Source: Pseudomonas putida (GTDB lineage: Bacteria > Pseudomonadota > Gammaproteobacteria > Pseudomonadales > Pseudomonadaceae). From it: DNA of 64,000 bases. Shown one piece after another: positions 7,167 to 16,779 of the stretch (within the stretch, counting starts at the first letter, position 1; each line of letters begins with the position of its first letter). A model generated the notes under the pieces. That model searched no databases. It had not been told where the DNA came from and saw only the letters and a list, made by a program, of their open reading frames with translations. The position numbers were made by a program, and so were the translations under genes. The stretch lies in NCBI RefSeq assembly GCF_005080685.1, contig NZ_CP039371.1:4092001-4156000 (forward strand), read 5' to 3'.

Positions 7167-7919
7167 TCAACCCTCGGCCGCTTCGCGCTTGAGCCGCGCC
7201 CGGCGAGCCATGATGTTGAGAATCTCGATCAGCGTCGAGAACGCCATCGCCGCATACACGTAGCCTTTCGGCACATGGGCACCGAAGCCTTCGGCGATCA
7301 GCGTCATGCCGATCATGATCAGGAAGCCCAGGGCCAGCATCACCACGGTCGGGTTCTTGTTGATGAAGTCGGCCAGCGGGTCGGCCGCCACCATCATCAC
7401 CACCACGGCACTGATCACGGCGATGATCATGATCGGCAGGTGCTCAGTCATGCCCACGGCGGTGATGATGCTGTCGACCGAGAAGACGATGTCCAGCAAC
7501 AGGATCTGGAAGATCGCCGCGGCAAAGCCCAGGGTGACCGTGGACGATACCTTGGCCTCTTCCTTGGCGCCGTGCGGGTCGACGTTTTCGTGGATTTCCT
7601 TGGTCGCCTTCCACAACAGGAACAGGCCACCGGCGATGAGGATCACGTCCTTCCACGAGAACGCATGGCCGAACACGTCGAACACCGGGTCGGTGAGCTG
7701 GACGATCCAGGCCACGGTGCTGAGCAGCGCCAGGCGCATCACCAGGGCCATGCTGATGCCCACGCGGCGGGCCTTGGAGCGGTACTCCACTGGCAGTTTG
7801 TTGGTGAGGATGGAGATGAAGATCAGGTTGTCGATGCCTAGCACGACTTCCATGGCCACCAGCGTGGCCAGGGCAACCCAGGCGGTAGGGCTAGCGGCGA
7901 GTTCCAGCAAATATTCCAT
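7167..7919 (-). CDS. TerC family integral membrane protein
   Basis: 250 residues with about seven hydrophobic segments. The conserved TerC features are [16 protein letters not shown] near residue 25 and [20 protein letters not shown] near residue 138; both have the buried Asp in an 'xLGxDNxxF / FSxDS' setting, proposed to bind metal. Such proteins sit in the inner membrane and have been linked to tellurite resistance and to metalation of exported proteins with manganese. No ter operon is present, so this is the stand-alone housekeeping type. Confidence 0.88.
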   Translation of the reverse strand: MEYLLELAASPTAWVALATLVAMEVVLGIDNLIFISILTNKLPVEYRSKARRVGISMALVMRLALLSTVAWIVQLTDPVFDVFGHAFSWKDVILIAGGLFLLWKATKEIHENVDPHGAKEEAKVSSTVTLGFAAAIFQILLLDIVFSVDSIITAVGMTEHLPIMIIAVISAVVVMMVAADPLADFINKNPTVVMLALGFLIMIGMTLIAEGFGAHVPKGYVYAAMAFSTLIEILNIMARRARLKREAAEG

Positions 7920-7944
7920 TGATCAATCCTGCATCGGGTCTGGG

Positions 7945-8184
7945 TCAGATGTCCTGGGTACGCTGTTCGGGCGCTGCGGCCTTGGGCTTTTCACCATCGC
8001 TGCCGATAGCGTCGCTCAAGGCCTGCTGGGCCGCGTCGTTGGTCTTGTCGATGGCCTGCTTGGCCGATTCGGCGGCTTGGTCGAGCATCTGCTGGGCGGA
8101 TTTCTCGGCCTGGTCACAACCGGCAAGGCTTAGCAGGGCCAGTGCCAGCACCAAGGGGGTGCCGATGGATTTTAGATGGAGCAT
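7945..8184 (-). CDS. Small lipoprotein
   Basis: 79 residues. ATG 8182-8184 gives a lipoprotein signal (MLHLKSIGTPLVLALALL, then SLAGC with Cys23). The rest is an Ala/Gln/Asp-rich amphipathic helix (EKSAQQMLDQAAESAKQAID) likely to be a coiled coil, and it ends in a charged tail. It lies 25 bases upstream of terC on the same strand, so the two are probably co-transcribed. No specific function is recognised. Confidence 0.7.
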   Translation of the reverse strand: MLHLKSIGTPLVLALALLSLAGCDQAEKSAQQMLDQAAESAKQAIDKTNDAAQQALSDAIGSDGEKPKAAAPEQRTQDI

Positions 8185-8319
8185 GGGGTCCTCGCTGATC
8201 GATAAACCGGCGGCGCCTTGTGGCGCCTGATGGGGGCCAATTCTAGAGAGGCGCATACATCAGTAAAATTCGTATTTTCAGCGGTTATACTTCGGTTTTT
8301 ACGAATCGGGACCGGACCG

Positions 8320-9213
8320 ATGCTCAATTACCGCCAGCTTCACTACTTCTGGGCCGTGGCCAAGACCGGCAGCATCGTGCGCGCCAGCGAACAACTCAAC
8401 CTCACCCCCCAGACCATCAGCGGCCAGATCAGCCTGTTCGAGCACACCTACGGCCTGGAGCTGTTCCAGCGCGTCGGCCGACAGCTCGAACTGACCGAGA
8501 CCGGCCGCCAGGCACTGGCCTACGCCGAGCAGATGTTCCAGCTGGGCGCAGAGCTGGAAACCCTGCTGCGCGCAGGCCCCCAGGAGCAGATCCTGTTCCG
8601 CGTAGGCGTGGCCGACGTGGTGCCGAAGTCCATCGTCTATCGCCTGCTGGCGCCGACCATGGAGCTGGACAATGTACTGCGCATCAACTGCCGGGAAGAC
8701 AAGCTCGAGCGGCTGCTGGCAGACCTTGCGATCCAGCGCCTGGACCTGGTGATCTCCGACAGCCCGATGCCCAGCCACCTGGACATCAAGGGCTACAGCC
8801 AGAAACTCGGTGAGTGCGGCCTGAGCTTCTTCGCCACCCCGGCCCTGGCCCGGCGCCATGCCGGGCCCTTCCCCGGTTGCCTGCAGGATGCACCGCTACT
8901 GATCCCGGGGCAGGAAACCGTGGTGCGCAGCCGCCTGCTGCGCTGGCTGGGAGAGCAGCAGGTGCAGCCGCGGATCATCGGCGAATTCGACGACAGCGCG
9001 TTGATGCAGGCCTTCGGCCAATCGGGCAGCGGCATCTTCGTGGCGCCGAGCGTGATCGCCGAGGAGGTCTGCCGCCAATACGGGGTCGAGTTGATCGGGC
9101 AGACCGAGGCGGTGCACGAGTCGTTCTATGCCATTTCGGTGGAGCGCAAGGTCAAGCACCCTGGCATCGTGGCGATTACGGAAGGGGCAAGACGGGAGTT
9201 GTTCCATTGGTGA
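8320..9213 (+). CDS. nhaR: LysR-family regulator, NhaR type
   Basis: 297 residues. ATG 8320 is chosen because MLNYRQLHYFWAVAKTGSIV is the standard LysR N-terminus; upstream codons of the open frame are non-conserved. The HTH covers about residues 15-45 (ASEQLNLTPQTISGQISLFE), and the pattern 'LxYFWxVxKxGSIxxAxExLxLTPQTIxGQI' is that of NhaR, the activator of Na+/H+ antiporter genes. An effector-binding domain follows. No nhaA gene is adjacent. The transporter gene sstT starts 58 bases downstream on the same strand, so control of sodium-coupled transport is a possible role. Confidence 0.75.
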   Translation: MLNYRQLHYFWAVAKTGSIVRASEQLNLTPQTISGQISLFEHTYGLELFQRVGRQLELTETGRQALAYAEQMFQLGAELETLLRAGPQEQILFRVGVADVVPKSIVYRLLAPTMELDNVLRINCREDKLERLLADLAIQRLDLVISDSPMPSHLDIKGYSQKLGECGLSFFATPALARRHAGPFPGCLQDAPLLIPGQETVVRSRLLRWLGEQQVQPRIIGEFDDSALMQAFGQSGSGIFVAPSVIAEEVCRQYGVELIGQTEAVHESFYAISVERKVKHPGIVAITEGARRELFHW

Positions 9214-9271
9214 ATGACCGGGCAGCTATAGTAAGGTCGCCCCCTTTTCCGCAACCGAGATAGCGCTGCAC

Positions 9272-10486
9272 ATGACCCCCGTCTTTCGTCTGCTCAACCG
9301 CATCAGCCTGGTAACGCAGATCATCATCGGCCTGCTGGCGGGTATCGCCTTGGCCCTGCTCGCCCCCGAAGCAGCCCGCGACCTGGCCTTCCTCGGCAAA
9401 GTGTTCGTCAGTGCGCTCAAGGCCGTGGCTCCGGTGCTGGTGTTCGTCCTGGTGATGGCATCGATCGCCAATCACCGTCAGGGCCAGCAAACCCATATCC
9501 GCCCGATCCTCTGGCTGTACCTGCTCGGCACCTTCGCCGCCGCGGTGGTAGCGGTGGGCGCGAGCATGCTGTTCCCCTCGACCCTGGCGCTGAGCGCCGC
9601 CGACGCCAGCCTGAGTGCCCCCGGCGGCATCACCGAGGTGCTGCAGAACCTGCTGCTGAGCGCGGTCGACAACCCGATCAATGCCCTGCTCAACGCCAAC
9701 TTCATCGGTGTGCTGGTGTGGGCCATCGGCCTCGGCGTGGCCCTGCGCCGGGGCAGCGAGACCACCCGTGGCGTGGTCGAGGACCTGTCCAATGGTGTGA
9801 CGCTGATGGTGCGCGTGGTGATTCGCTTCGCCCCACTGGGCATCTTCGGGCTGGTCAGCTCGACGCTGGCCGAATCCGGCCTCGAGGCGCTGCTCGGCTA
9901 CCTGCACCTGCTCGCCGTGCTGATCGGTTGCATGCTGTTCGTGGCCCTGGTGATGAACCCACTGATCGTGTTCTGGAAGATCCGTCGCAACCCCTACCCG
10001 CTCACCCTGCTGTGCCTGCGCGAGAGTGGCATCACGGCGTTCTTCACCCGCAGTTCGGCCGCGAACATCCCGGTCAACCTGGCATTGTCCGAGCGCCTGG
10101 GCCTGCACGAAGACACCTATTCGGTATCGATTCCGCTGGGTGCGACCATCAACATGGCCGGCGCGGCGATCACCATCACCGTGCTGACCCTGGCGGCGGT
10201 GAGCACCTTGGGCATCGCCGTCGACCTGCCCACGGCCGTGCTGCTGAGCGTGGTCGCGGCCGTTTGCGCCTGCGGCGCCTCGGGCGTGGCGGGTGGGTCG
10301 CTGTTGTTGATCCCGCTGGCGTGCAGCCTGTTCGGCATTCCGAGCGAGGTGGCCATGCAGGTGGTCGCGGTGGGTTTCATCATCGGCGTGCTGCAGGATT
10401 CGGCCGAAACGGCGCTCAACTCATCGACCGACGTCTTGTTCACCGCAGCGGCGTGCATGGCCGAGGAGCGGCAAGCGGGCCGGTGA
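9272..10486 (+). CDS. sstT: Serine/threonine:Na+ symporter (SstT)
   Basis: 404 residues, a typical length for SstT of the DAACS family. Hydrophobic segments alternate through the protein; family motifs are [14 protein letters not shown] in hairpin 1, [20 protein letters not shown] in the substrate/sodium site, and the [20 protein letters not shown] block with [19 protein letters not shown] near the end. It imports L-serine and L-threonine with Na+ across the inner membrane. A terminator was not found directly downstream. The NhaR-type gene upstream runs in the same direction. Confidence 0.95.
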   Translation: MTPVFRLLNRISLVTQIIIGLLAGIALALLAPEAARDLAFLGKVFVSALKAVAPVLVFVLVMASIANHRQGQQTHIRPILWLYLLGTFAAAVVAVGASMLFPSTLALSAADASLSAPGGITEVLQNLLLSAVDNPINALLNANFIGVLVWAIGLGVALRRGSETTRGVVEDLSNGVTLMVRVVIRFAPLGIFGLVSSTLAESGLEALLGYLHLLAVLIGCMLFVALVMNPLIVFWKIRRNPYPLTLLCLRESGITAFFTRSSAANIPVNLALSERLGLHEDTYSVSIPLGATINMAGAAITITVLTLAAVSTLGIAVDLPTAVLLSVVAAVCACGASGVAGGSLLLIPLACSLFGIPSEVAMQVVAVGFIIGVLQDSAETALNSSTDVLFTAAACMAEERQAGR

Positions 10487-10546
10487 TTGCTTAAGGCGGG
10501 CGCATTACCTACGCTAGTGGCCTTTTCCTAGTAAAGAGACAGGGCC

Positions 10547-11194
10547 ATGTCCGACCAAGAAACCGCAGGCGAAGGCCGCTTCAACAGCATCGAGATCCGT
10601 ATTCTCGGCTCGCTGATCGAGAAGCAGGCCACCAGCCCGGAAAGCTACCCCCTGACGCTCAATGCGCTGCTCCTGGCCTGCAACCAGAAAACCAGCCGCG
10701 AGCCGGTCATGAACCTCACCCAGGGGCAGGTCGGCCAGGCCCTTCGGGCCCTCGAAGGCCAGGACATGACTCGCCTGCAGATGGGTAGCCGAGCGGACCG
10801 CTGGGAGCATCGCGTGGACAAGGCACTGGAGCTGGTGCCCGCGCAGCTGGTGCTGATGGGGCTGATGTTCCTGCGCGGGCCGCAGACCTTGAGCGAGCTG
10901 CTGAGCCGCAGCAACCGCCTGCATGCCTTCGACGACACCGAGCAGGTCCAGCACCAGCTCGAGCGTCTGATTTCACGCGGCCTGGCCCTGCACCTGCCGC
11001 GCCAGGCGGGGCAACGCGAGGACCGTTATACCCATGCACTGGGCGATCCGGCGGAAATCGAGGCGATCCTTGCCGCACGCCAGCAGGAAAGCGGTGGCCG
11101 CAGCGGCGGTGGCAGTGTGTCGGAGGAGCGGATCGAAGCCTTGGAAGCGCGGATAGCGGCGCTCGAAGCACGCCTGGCAGAGCTCGAAGGCTGA
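10547..11194 (+). CDS. YceH / UPF0502 (DUF480) family protein
   Basis: 215 residues. The motif [20 protein letters not shown] followed by [21 protein letters not shown] is diagnostic of the YceH (DUF480) family, which consists of two winged-helix domains. The last 30 residues ([21 protein letters not shown]) are a predicted coiled coil. DNA binding is suggested by the fold, but the target is unknown. The start at ATG 10547 is the only one consistent with the family N-terminus. Confidence 0.88.
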   Translation: MSDQETAGEGRFNSIEIRILGSLIEKQATSPESYPLTLNALLLACNQKTSREPVMNLTQGQVGQALRALEGQDMTRLQMGSRADRWEHRVDKALELVPAQLVLMGLMFLRGPQTLSELLSRSNRLHAFDDTEQVQHQLERLISRGLALHLPRQAGQREDRYTHALGDPAEIEAILAARQQESGGRSGGGSVSEERIEALEARIAALEARLAELEG

Positions 11195-11199
11195 GCCGG

Positions 11200-11388
11200 T
11201 CAAGGCTCCGGGTCGGGGAAATTGCGGCAACTCTTGCGTTCGGCCAGCTCCCGGTCGCTGGGGCGCTGGTCGACGAACACGGTACGGCCATCGGCGTAGA
11301 TTTCCAGGTAGCCCCAGTGCAGGTCCTGCTCCTGCTGCCCGGGCTTGGGTGGCACTAGCCACCAGGGTTCGCGGCTGATCAGGGTCAT
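11200..11388 (-). CDS. Small conserved-looking hypothetical protein
   Basis: 62 residues from ATG 11386-11388, which has AGGA nine bases upstream; an alternative ATG at 11425-11427 with GAGG would add 13 residues. The protein has a compact Trp/Tyr-rich core (WWLVPPKPGQ, HWGYLEIYADGRTVFVD) and a charged C-terminus. It has no signal or membrane segment. The family is not recognised. It is convergent with the YceH gene, only five bases apart. Confidence 0.6.
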   Translation of the reverse strand: MTLISREPWWLVPPKPGQQEQDLHWGYLEIYADGRTVFVDQRPSDRELAERKSCRNFPDPEP

Positions 11389-11454
11389 GGGTCGGGTTCC
11401 TGAGGGGTCTGCAGTAAGCATAGACATCCTCAGGTTCAGCTTGGCTTGTCAGGG

Positions 11455-11546
11455 CCCTTTCGCGGGACAAGCCCGCTCCTACAGGGACCGCACAGTGTTG
11501 AAAACAGTGCGGATCCTGTGGGAGCGGGCTCGTCCCGCGAAAGGGT
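11455..11546. repeat. Inverted pair of REP elements
   Basis: CCTTTCGCGGGACAAGCCCG at the left is mirrored by a CGGGCTCGTCCCGCGAAAGG at the right, with GCACAGTGTTGAAAACAGTGC as inner hairpin. This is a typical Pseudomonas REP doublet at the 3' end of ahpF. Confidence 0.9.
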
Positions 11547-11556
11547 CGCGATGCAG

Positions 11557-13119
11557 TTACGCGGGTGCCGACGTGCGGATCAGGTGGTCGAACGCCGCCA
11601 GCGATGCCTTGGCGCCCTCGCCCACGGCGATGACGATCTGCTTGTACGGCACCGTGGTCACGTCACCGGCAGCGAACACGCCCGGTACGCTGGTCTGGCC
11701 CTTGGCGTCGACGATGATCTCGCCACGCGGCGACAGTTCGACGGTACCTTTGAGCCAATCGGTGTTCGGCAGCAGGCCGATCTGCACGAAGATGCCTTCC
11801 AGCGCCAGGTCGTGCACCTCGTCGGTGGTGCGGTCCTTGTAGCGCAGGCCGGTGACCTTCTCGCCATTGCCCACCACTTCGGTGGTCAACGCACTGGTAA
11901 TCACCTTGACGTTCGGCAGGCTGTGCAACTTGCGCTGCAGCACGGCGTCGGCACGCAGCTGGCTGTCGAATTCGATCAGCGTCACCTGGGCGACGATGCC
12001 CGCCAGGTCGATGGCCGCTTCCACACCCGAGTTGCCACCACCGATCACCGCCACGCGCTTGCCCTTGAACAGTGGGCCGTCGCAGTGCGGGCAGTAGGCC
12101 ACGCCACGGGCGCGGTACTCCTGCTCGCCCGGGACGTTCATTTCACGCCAGCGGGCGCCGGTGGCGAGGATCACGGTCTTGGCCTTGAGCGAGGCGCCGC
12201 CGGCCAGGCGTACTTCATGCAGGCCGCCGTCGGTGGCCGGGATCAGCGCTTCACCGCGCTGCAGGTTCATGATGTCGACGTCATACTGCTTGACGTGCTC
12301 TTCCAACGCCGTGGCCAGTTTCGGGCCTTCGGTTTCCTGCACCGAGATGAAGTTCTCGATGGCCAGGGTGTCGAGCACCTGGCCGCCGAAACGCTCGGCC
12401 GCGACACCGGTGCGAATGCCTTTACGCGCGGCGTAGATGGCCGCTGCGGCGCCAGCAGGGCCACCGCCGACCACCAGCACGTCGAAGGCGTCCTTGGCGT
12501 TGATCTTCTCGGCCTGGCGGGCACCTGCGTTGGTGTCGATCTTGCCGAGGATCTCTTCCAGGCCCATGCGGCCCTGGCCGAACACTTCGCCGTTGAGATA
12601 GACGCTCGGCACCGCCATGATCTTGCGCGACTCGACTTCGTCCTGGAACAGCGCACCGTCGATCGCCACGTGGCGAACGTTGGGGTTGAGCACAGCCATC
12701 AGGTTCAGCGCCTGGACCACGTCCGGGCAGTTCTGGCACGACAGCGAGAAGTAGGTTTCGAAGGTGAACTCACCTTCCAGTGCCTGGATCTGCTCGATCA
12801 CTTCGGCGCTGGCCTTGGAGGGGTGGCCGCCGACTTGCAGCAGCGCCAGCACCAGGGAAGTGAATTCGTGACCCATGGGGATGCCGGCGAAGCGCAGGCT
12901 GATGTCGGCCCCCGGGCGGTTGAGCGAGAACGAAGGACGACGGGCGTCGGTACCGTCCGCGCTCAGGGTAATCAGGTTCGACAGACCGGCGATTTCCACC
13001 AGCAGGTCATGCAATTCGCGGGATTTCGCGCCGTCGTCGAGGGATGCAACGATCTCGATCGGCTGGGTGACCCGCTCCAGGTAGGTTTTCAGTTGCGATT
13101 TAAGCGTGGCGTCCAACAT
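11557..13119 (-). CDS. ahpF: Alkyl hydroperoxide reductase subunit F (AhpF)
   Basis: 520 residues, full length. The start at ATG 13117-13119 follows AAGGAA at ideal spacing. The N-terminal tandem thioredoxin-fold domain carries [11 protein letters not shown] (the CxxC that passes electrons to AhpC). Then come [19 protein letters not shown] for FAD, the redox centre [25 protein letters not shown] for NADH, and the final [10 protein letters not shown] ... [11 protein letters not shown]. It is a cytoplasmic NADH-dependent reductase that recycles AhpC. It is downstream of ahpC on the same strand, separated by a terminator, so part of its transcription may be read-through. Confidence 0.97.
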   Translation of the reverse strand: MLDATLKSQLKTYLERVTQPIEIVASLDDGAKSRELHDLLVEIAGLSNLITLSADGTDARRPSFSLNRPGADISLRFAGIPMGHEFTSLVLALLQVGGHPSKASAEVIEQIQALEGEFTFETYFSLSCQNCPDVVQALNLMAVLNPNVRHVAIDGALFQDEVESRKIMAVPSVYLNGEVFGQGRMGLEEILGKIDTNAGARQAEKINAKDAFDVLVVGGGPAGAAAAIYAARKGIRTGVAAERFGGQVLDTLAIENFISVQETEGPKLATALEEHVKQYDVDIMNLQRGEALIPATDGGLHEVRLAGGASLKAKTVILATGARWREMNVPGEQEYRARGVAYCPHCDGPLFKGKRVAVIGGGNSGVEAAIDLAGIVAQVTLIEFDSQLRADAVLQRKLHSLPNVKVITSALTTEVVGNGEKVTGLRYKDRTTDEVHDLALEGIFVQIGLLPNTDWLKGTVELSPRGEIIVDAKGQTSVPGVFAAGDVTTVPYKQIVIAVGEGAKASLAAFDHLIRTSAPA

Positions 13120-13151
13120 ACGGGCGATTCCTTTTTTCAAAACTTGGATAC

Positions 13152-13185
13152 AAAAACGCCCAGGCGAGATCGCCCGGGCGTTTTT
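13152..13185 (-). terminator. Terminator between ahpC and ahpF
   Basis: AAAAACGCCC and GGGCGTTTTT pair around an inner AGGCGAGATCGCC stretch, which itself contains GGCGA/TCGCC. In the minus direction a T-run ends the stem. Its position after ahpC would make ahpC mRNA more abundant than ahpF mRNA. Confidence 0.85.
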
Positions 13186-13249
13186 ACGGGGCGGTGACTA
13201 CTTCAGCTTTGGCGGCTGCTCACCGCCCGCGATCGACACATGGTCTTGC

Positions 13250-13813
13250 TTAGATCTTGCCGACCAGGTCCAGCGACGGCGCCAGGGTGGCTTCGCCTTC
13301 TTTCCACTTGGCCGGGCAGACTTCACCTGGGTGGGCGGCGACGTACTGGGCAGCCTTGACCTTGCGCAGCAGCTCGGCAGCGTCACGGCCTACACCACCG
13401 TCGTTCAGTTCGACGATCTTGATCTGGCCTTCCGGGTTGATCACGAAGGTACCGCGATCGGCCAGGCCGGCTTCTTCGATCAGCACGTCGAAATTGCGCG
13501 AGATGATGTGGGTCGGGTCACCGATCAGCGGGTATTGGATCTTGCCGATGGTTTCCGAGGTGTCGTGCCAGGCTTTGTGGGTGAAGTGGGTGTCGGTGGA
13601 CACGCCGTAGATTTCCACGCCCAGCTTCTGGAACTCGGCGTAGTTGTCGGCCAGGTCACCCAGTTCGGTTGGGCAGACGAAGGTGAAGTCGGCCGGGTAG
13701 AAGAACACGACAGACCACTTGCCCTTCAGGTCGGCTTCGCTTACCTGAACGAATTCGCCTTTGTGGTAGGCGGTGGCGTTGAACGGTTTGACCTGGCTGT
13801 TGATGATAGGCAT
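13250..13813 (-). CDS. ahpC: Alkyl hydroperoxide reductase subunit C, peroxiredoxin (AhpC)
   Basis: 187 residues, the standard length. The peroxidatic cysteine is in [17 protein letters not shown] (about Cys47), the resolving cysteine in [10 protein letters not shown] (about Cys166). It reduces H2O2, organic peroxides and peroxynitrite in the cytoplasm, with electrons from AhpF. An OxyR-type site lies about 75-110 bases upstream. The order ahpC then ahpF is the usual one. Confidence 0.98.
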   Translation of the reverse strand: MPIINSQVKPFNATAYHKGEFVQVSEADLKGKWSVVFFYPADFTFVCPTELGDLADNYAEFQKLGVEIYGVSTDTHFTHKAWHDTSETIGKIQYPLIGDPTHIISRNFDVLIEEAGLADRGTFVINPEGQIKIVELNDGGVGRDAAELLRKVKAAQYVAAHPGEVCPAKWKEGEATLAPSLDLVGKI

Positions 13814-13885
13814 GAGAGACGCTCCTTCATGGGGTTGAAATCAGTTGACGGAGAGAATCCTAACCGCTGGCCGTGACAAAGGCTC

Positions 13886-13922
13886 ATTGGCAAAGCTCAT
13901 GCTGATGATTGGTTTTGGCTAT
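13886..13922 (-). promoter_or_regulatory. OxyR-type binding site upstream of ahpC
   Basis: Read on the minus strand: ATAG-N7-CAAT-N7-ATGA-N7-CAAT. The OxyR consensus is ATAG-N7-CTAT-N7-ATAG-N7-CTAT, so the spacing is exact and about 12 of 16 core bases match. It lies 73-109 bases upstream of the ahpC start, as in other OxyR-activated ahpC promoters. Confidence 0.65.
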
Positions 13923-13995
13923 AACCGAGGTTTATTAATAGAAGGGATTGGGCTGAGCAAAGGATTGCGCGGCTCATCCAACCAACCACTGGGTA

Positions 13996-14110
13996 TGTGG
14001 GAGCGGCCCTGCGTCGCGAGCGGGCTGCGTAGCAGCCCAAACGATATCAGCCTTGGCGCAATATCGAGGGGCCGCTTTGCGGCCCTTTCGCGACATAAGG
14101 CCGCTCCCAT
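13996..14110. repeat. Inverted pair of REP elements
   Basis: TGTGGGAGCGGCCCTGCGTC at the left is mirrored by the GGCCGCTCCCAT end at the right. Inner hairpins GGGCTGCGTAGCAGCCC and GGGGCCGCTTTGCGGCCC are also visible. The doublet sits between gor and ahpC. Confidence 0.88.
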
Positions 14111-14133
14111 GCTTGGCGACGTGCGATGCGCGG

Positions 14134-15489
14134 TCAGCGGGTCGCCGTACGCATGGTGACGAACTCCTCGGCTGCGGTGGGGTGCACGCCGATGGTCTCG
14201 TCGAACTGCTGCTTGGTGGCCCCGGCCTTCAAGGCAACGCCCAGGCCCTGGATGATCTCGCCAGCGTCCGGCCCGACCATGTGGCAACCCAGCACCTTGT
14301 CGGTCTCGGCATCCACCACCAGTTTCATCAGGGTCTTTTCCTGGATGTCGGTGAGGGTCAGCTTCATGGCGCGGAAGCGGCTCTCGAAGACCTGCACCTT
14401 GTGCCCGGCTTCCAGCGCCTGCTCCTCGGTCAGACCCACGGTGCCGATCGGCGGCTGGCTGAACACCGCAGTCGGGATGTTCTGGTAGTCCACCGGGCGG
14501 TATTGCTCGGGCTTGAACAGGCGACGCGCCACGGCCATGCCTTCGGCCAGGGCAACCGGGGTGAGTTGCACGCGGCCGATGACATCGCCAATGGCGAGAA
14601 TCGATGGCGCGGTGGTCAGGTATTGCTCGTCAACGCGAACGTAGCCGCGCTCGTCCAGTTCGACACCGGTATTCTCAAGGCCCAGGTTGTCCAGCATCGG
14701 CCTGCGGCCAGTGGCGTAGAACACGCAATCGGCGACCAGCTCGCGGCCGTCCTTGAGCGTGGCCTTCAGGCTGCCGTCCTCGAGCTTATCGATACGCTGA
14801 ATGTCGGCATTGAACTGCAGGTTCAGGCCGCGCTTTTCCAGCTCTTCCTTGAGGTGGGTTCGCACCGAGCCGTCGAAACCGCGCAGGAACAGGTCGCCGC
14901 GGTACAGCAGCGTGGTGTCGGCACCCAGGCCTTGGAAGATCCCGGCGAACTCGACCGCGATGTAGCCACCCCCGACCACCAGCACGCGGCGTGGCAGGGC
15001 CTTGAGGTAAAACGCCTCGTTGGAGGTGATCGCCAGTTCCTTGCCGGGGATGTCCGGTACCTGCGGCCAGCCGCCAGTGGCGATGAGGATGTGCTCGGCG
15101 CTGTAGCGCTGGCCGTCGACCTCGACTTCGTTGGCACCGGTGATGCGCGCATGGCCCTGCAACAGGCTGACACCGCTGTTGACCAGCAGGTTGCGGTAGA
15201 TGCCGTTGAGCCGCTCGATCTCGCGGTTCTTGTTGGCGATCAGCGTGCCCCAATCGAAATGACCCTCTTCCAGGGTCCAGCCAAAACCTGCAGCCTGCTC
15301 CAGCTCGTCGGCCACGTGGGCGCCGTACACCAGCAGTTTTTTCGGCACGCAGCCGACGTTGACGCAGGTGCCTCCCAGGTAGCGGCTTTCGGCTACCGCC
15401 ACCTTGGCGCCGAAGCCTGCGGCAAAGCGTGCGGCACGCACGCCACCGGAGCCGGCACCAATCACGAACAGATCAAAATCGTAGGCCAT
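14134..15489 (-). CDS. gor: Glutathione-disulfide reductase (Gor)
   Basis: 451 residues. The N-terminal FAD motif [20 protein letters not shown] is followed by the redox-active disulfide [13 protein letters not shown] (Cys about 42 and 47). NADPH binding is in [20 protein letters not shown], followed by basic residues, and the C-terminal dimer domain ends with [18 protein letters not shown], which contains the catalytic His-Glu pair. It keeps glutathione reduced in the cytoplasm. It is next to the OxyR-type ahpCF genes, fitting an oxidative-stress neighbourhood. Confidence 0.96.
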   Translation of the reverse strand: MAYDFDLFVIGAGSGGVRAARFAAGFGAKVAVAESRYLGGTCVNVGCVPKKLLVYGAHVADELEQAAGFGWTLEEGHFDWGTLIANKNREIERLNGIYRNLLVNSGVSLLQGHARITGANEVEVDGQRYSAEHILIATGGWPQVPDIPGKELAITSNEAFYLKALPRRVLVVGGGYIAVEFAGIFQGLGADTTLLYRGDLFLRGFDGSVRTHLKEELEKRGLNLQFNADIQRIDKLEDGSLKATLKDGRELVADCVFYATGRRPMLDNLGLENTGVELDERGYVRVDEQYLTTAPSILAIGDVIGRVQLTPVALAEGMAVARRLFKPEQYRPVDYQNIPTAVFSQPPIGTVGLTEEQALEAGHKVQVFESRFRAMKLTLTDIQEKTLMKLVVDAETDKVLGCHMVGPDAGEIIQGLGVALKAGATKQQFDETIGVHPTAAEEFVTMRTATR

Positions 15490-15524
15490 GTATTCAGTCT
15501 CCTAGGCAGCGGCCCAGCATAACG

Positions 15525-15652
15525 CACTGGGGCCGCTTTGCGGCCCTTCGCGGGCCAAGCCCGCTCCCAAGGGTACTGCGCATATCCATGGATGTGCGAC
15601 AGTCCTGTGGGAGCGGGCTTGGCCCGCGAAGGGCTGCAAAGCAGCCCCAGTG
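15525..15652. repeat. Inverted pair of REP elements
   Basis: CACTGGGGCCGCTTTGCGG at the left is mirrored by a CTGCAAAGCAGCCCCAGTG right end. CCCTTCGCGGGCCAAGCCCG and CGGGCTTGGCCCGCGAAGGG form the central long inverted repeat. It separates gor from galU. Confidence 0.9.
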
Positions 15653-15668
15653 TCAGCGAAGGCTTGGA

Positions 15669-16508
15669 TCAGTAAGCCTTGCCTGCCTTGTAGTAGTTCT
15701 CGAAGCAGAAGTTGGTCGCGTCGATGTAGCCTTCGGCGCCACCGCAGTCGAAGCGCTGGCCCTTGAACTTGTAGGCGATCACGCAGCCATTCTGCGCCTG
15801 CTGCATCAGGGCGTCGGTGATCTGGATCTCGCCACCTTTGCCTGGCTCGGTGTTGGCGATGATGTCGAAGATATCCGGGGTGAGGATGTAACGACCGATG
15901 ATCGCAAGGTTCGACGGCGCATCTTCAGGCTTGGGCTTCTCGACCATGTTGGTCACGCGGAAGATGTCGTCGCGGATCATGTCGCCGGCAATCACGCCGT
16001 ACTTGTTGGTTTCCTGCGGGTCGACTTCCTGGATGGCGACGATCGAGCAGCGGAACTGGTTGTACAGCTTGACCATCTGGGTCAGTACACCATCACCCTC
16101 TGGGTTGACGCACAGGTCGTCCGCCAGGACCACGGCGAACGGCTCGTCGCCGATCAGTGGGCGGCCGGTCAGAATGGCGTGGCCCAGGCCTTTCATTTCG
16201 GTCTGGCGCGTGTAGGAGAACGAGCACTCGTTGAGCAGGCGACGAATGCCGACCAGGTATTTTTCCTTGTCGGTGCCCTTGATCTGGTTTTCCAGCTCAT
16301 AGCTGATGTCGAAGTGGTCTTCCAAGGCGCGCTTGCCGCGGCCGGTAACGATGGAGATCTCGTTCAGGCCGGCATCCAGCGCCTCCTCGACGCCATACTG
16401 GATCAGCGGCTTGTTGACCACCGGCAGCATTTCCTTGGGCATGGCTTTGGTAGCAGGCAGGAAGCGAGTGCCGTAACCGGCTGCCGGGAACAAGCATTTC
16501 TTGATCAT
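15669..16508 (-). CDS. galU: UTP-glucose-1-phosphate uridylyltransferase (GalU)
   Basis: 279 residues, full length. The nucleotide-binding signature FPAAGYGTRFLPATKAMPKE starts at residue 7, with the catalytic Lys in EMLPVVNKPLIQY. The conserved VVLADDLCVNP Mg2+/UTP site and ALLQ-like QITDALMQQAQNG segment follow. It makes UDP-glucose for exopolysaccharide and LPS. In many pseudomonads the UDP-glucose dehydrogenase gene lies directly upstream; here only its last codons remain. Confidence 0.97.
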   Translation of the reverse strand: MIKKCLFPAAGYGTRFLPATKAMPKEMLPVVNKPLIQYGVEEALDAGLNEISIVTGRGKRALEDHFDISYELENQIKGTDKEKYLVGIRRLLNECSFSYTRQTEMKGLGHAILTGRPLIGDEPFAVVLADDLCVNPEGDGVLTQMVKLYNQFRCSIVAIQEVDPQETNKYGVIAGDMIRDDIFRVTNMVEKPKPEDAPSNLAIIGRYILTPDIFDIIANTEPGKGGEIQITDALMQQAQNGCVIAYKFKGQRFDCGGAEGYIDATNFCFENYYKAGKAY

Positions 16509-16556
16509 ATACGTCCTTAAACGAAGGCTGGGCCTATGGGTTTCGGCGCAGTCTAA

Positions 16557-16700
16557 TCAGGCGGCAGTCACCTTACAATGCCCCGCCCGTGGCCGACCGA
16601 TGCCATGATAGAGATAACCCAGTGTAGATAGTTCAAAGGGATCGTAAATATTACGGTCATCGAATATCGCGGGCATGCGTATCCCGCTCGATTGCAGCCC
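16557..16700 (-). pseudogene. ugd: C-terminal remnant of UDP-glucose 6-dehydrogenase (ugd)
   Basis: The minus-strand frame ending at TGA 16557-16559 reads MPAIFDDRNIYDPFELSTLG, then YLYHGIGRP and a short tail. This matches the last part of UDP-glucose dehydrogenase (family pattern 'xIFDGRNIYDPxxLxxxGFxYxxIGR'). No start, NAD-binding or catalytic Cys region precedes it: homology stops before about 16700, where a terminator belonging to the next gene begins. So all but about 40 codons have been lost. It is the expected place for ugd, immediately upstream of galU. The exact left breakpoint is a guess. Confidence 0.65.
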
Positions 16701-16724
16701 CGTGCAGAGACGCCCGACAACGCA

Positions 16725-16748
16725 AAAAGCCATCCGAAGATGGCTTTT
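16725..16748 (-). terminator. Rho-independent terminator
   Basis: AAAAGCCATC and GATGGCTTTT pair perfectly around a CGAA tetraloop, with a T-run on either strand. It lies about 30 bases after the stop codon of the lipoprotein gene at 16780-17139. Confidence 0.9.
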
Positions 16749-16779
16749 CACGGGTTGATCGAGAATGCCTTGCGCCCGC

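Noticed and set aside
16646..16658. CGTAA-ATA-TTACG inverted repeat as an operator
   Set aside because: It lies inside the ugd remnant codons, is short, and is easily explained as coding sequence.
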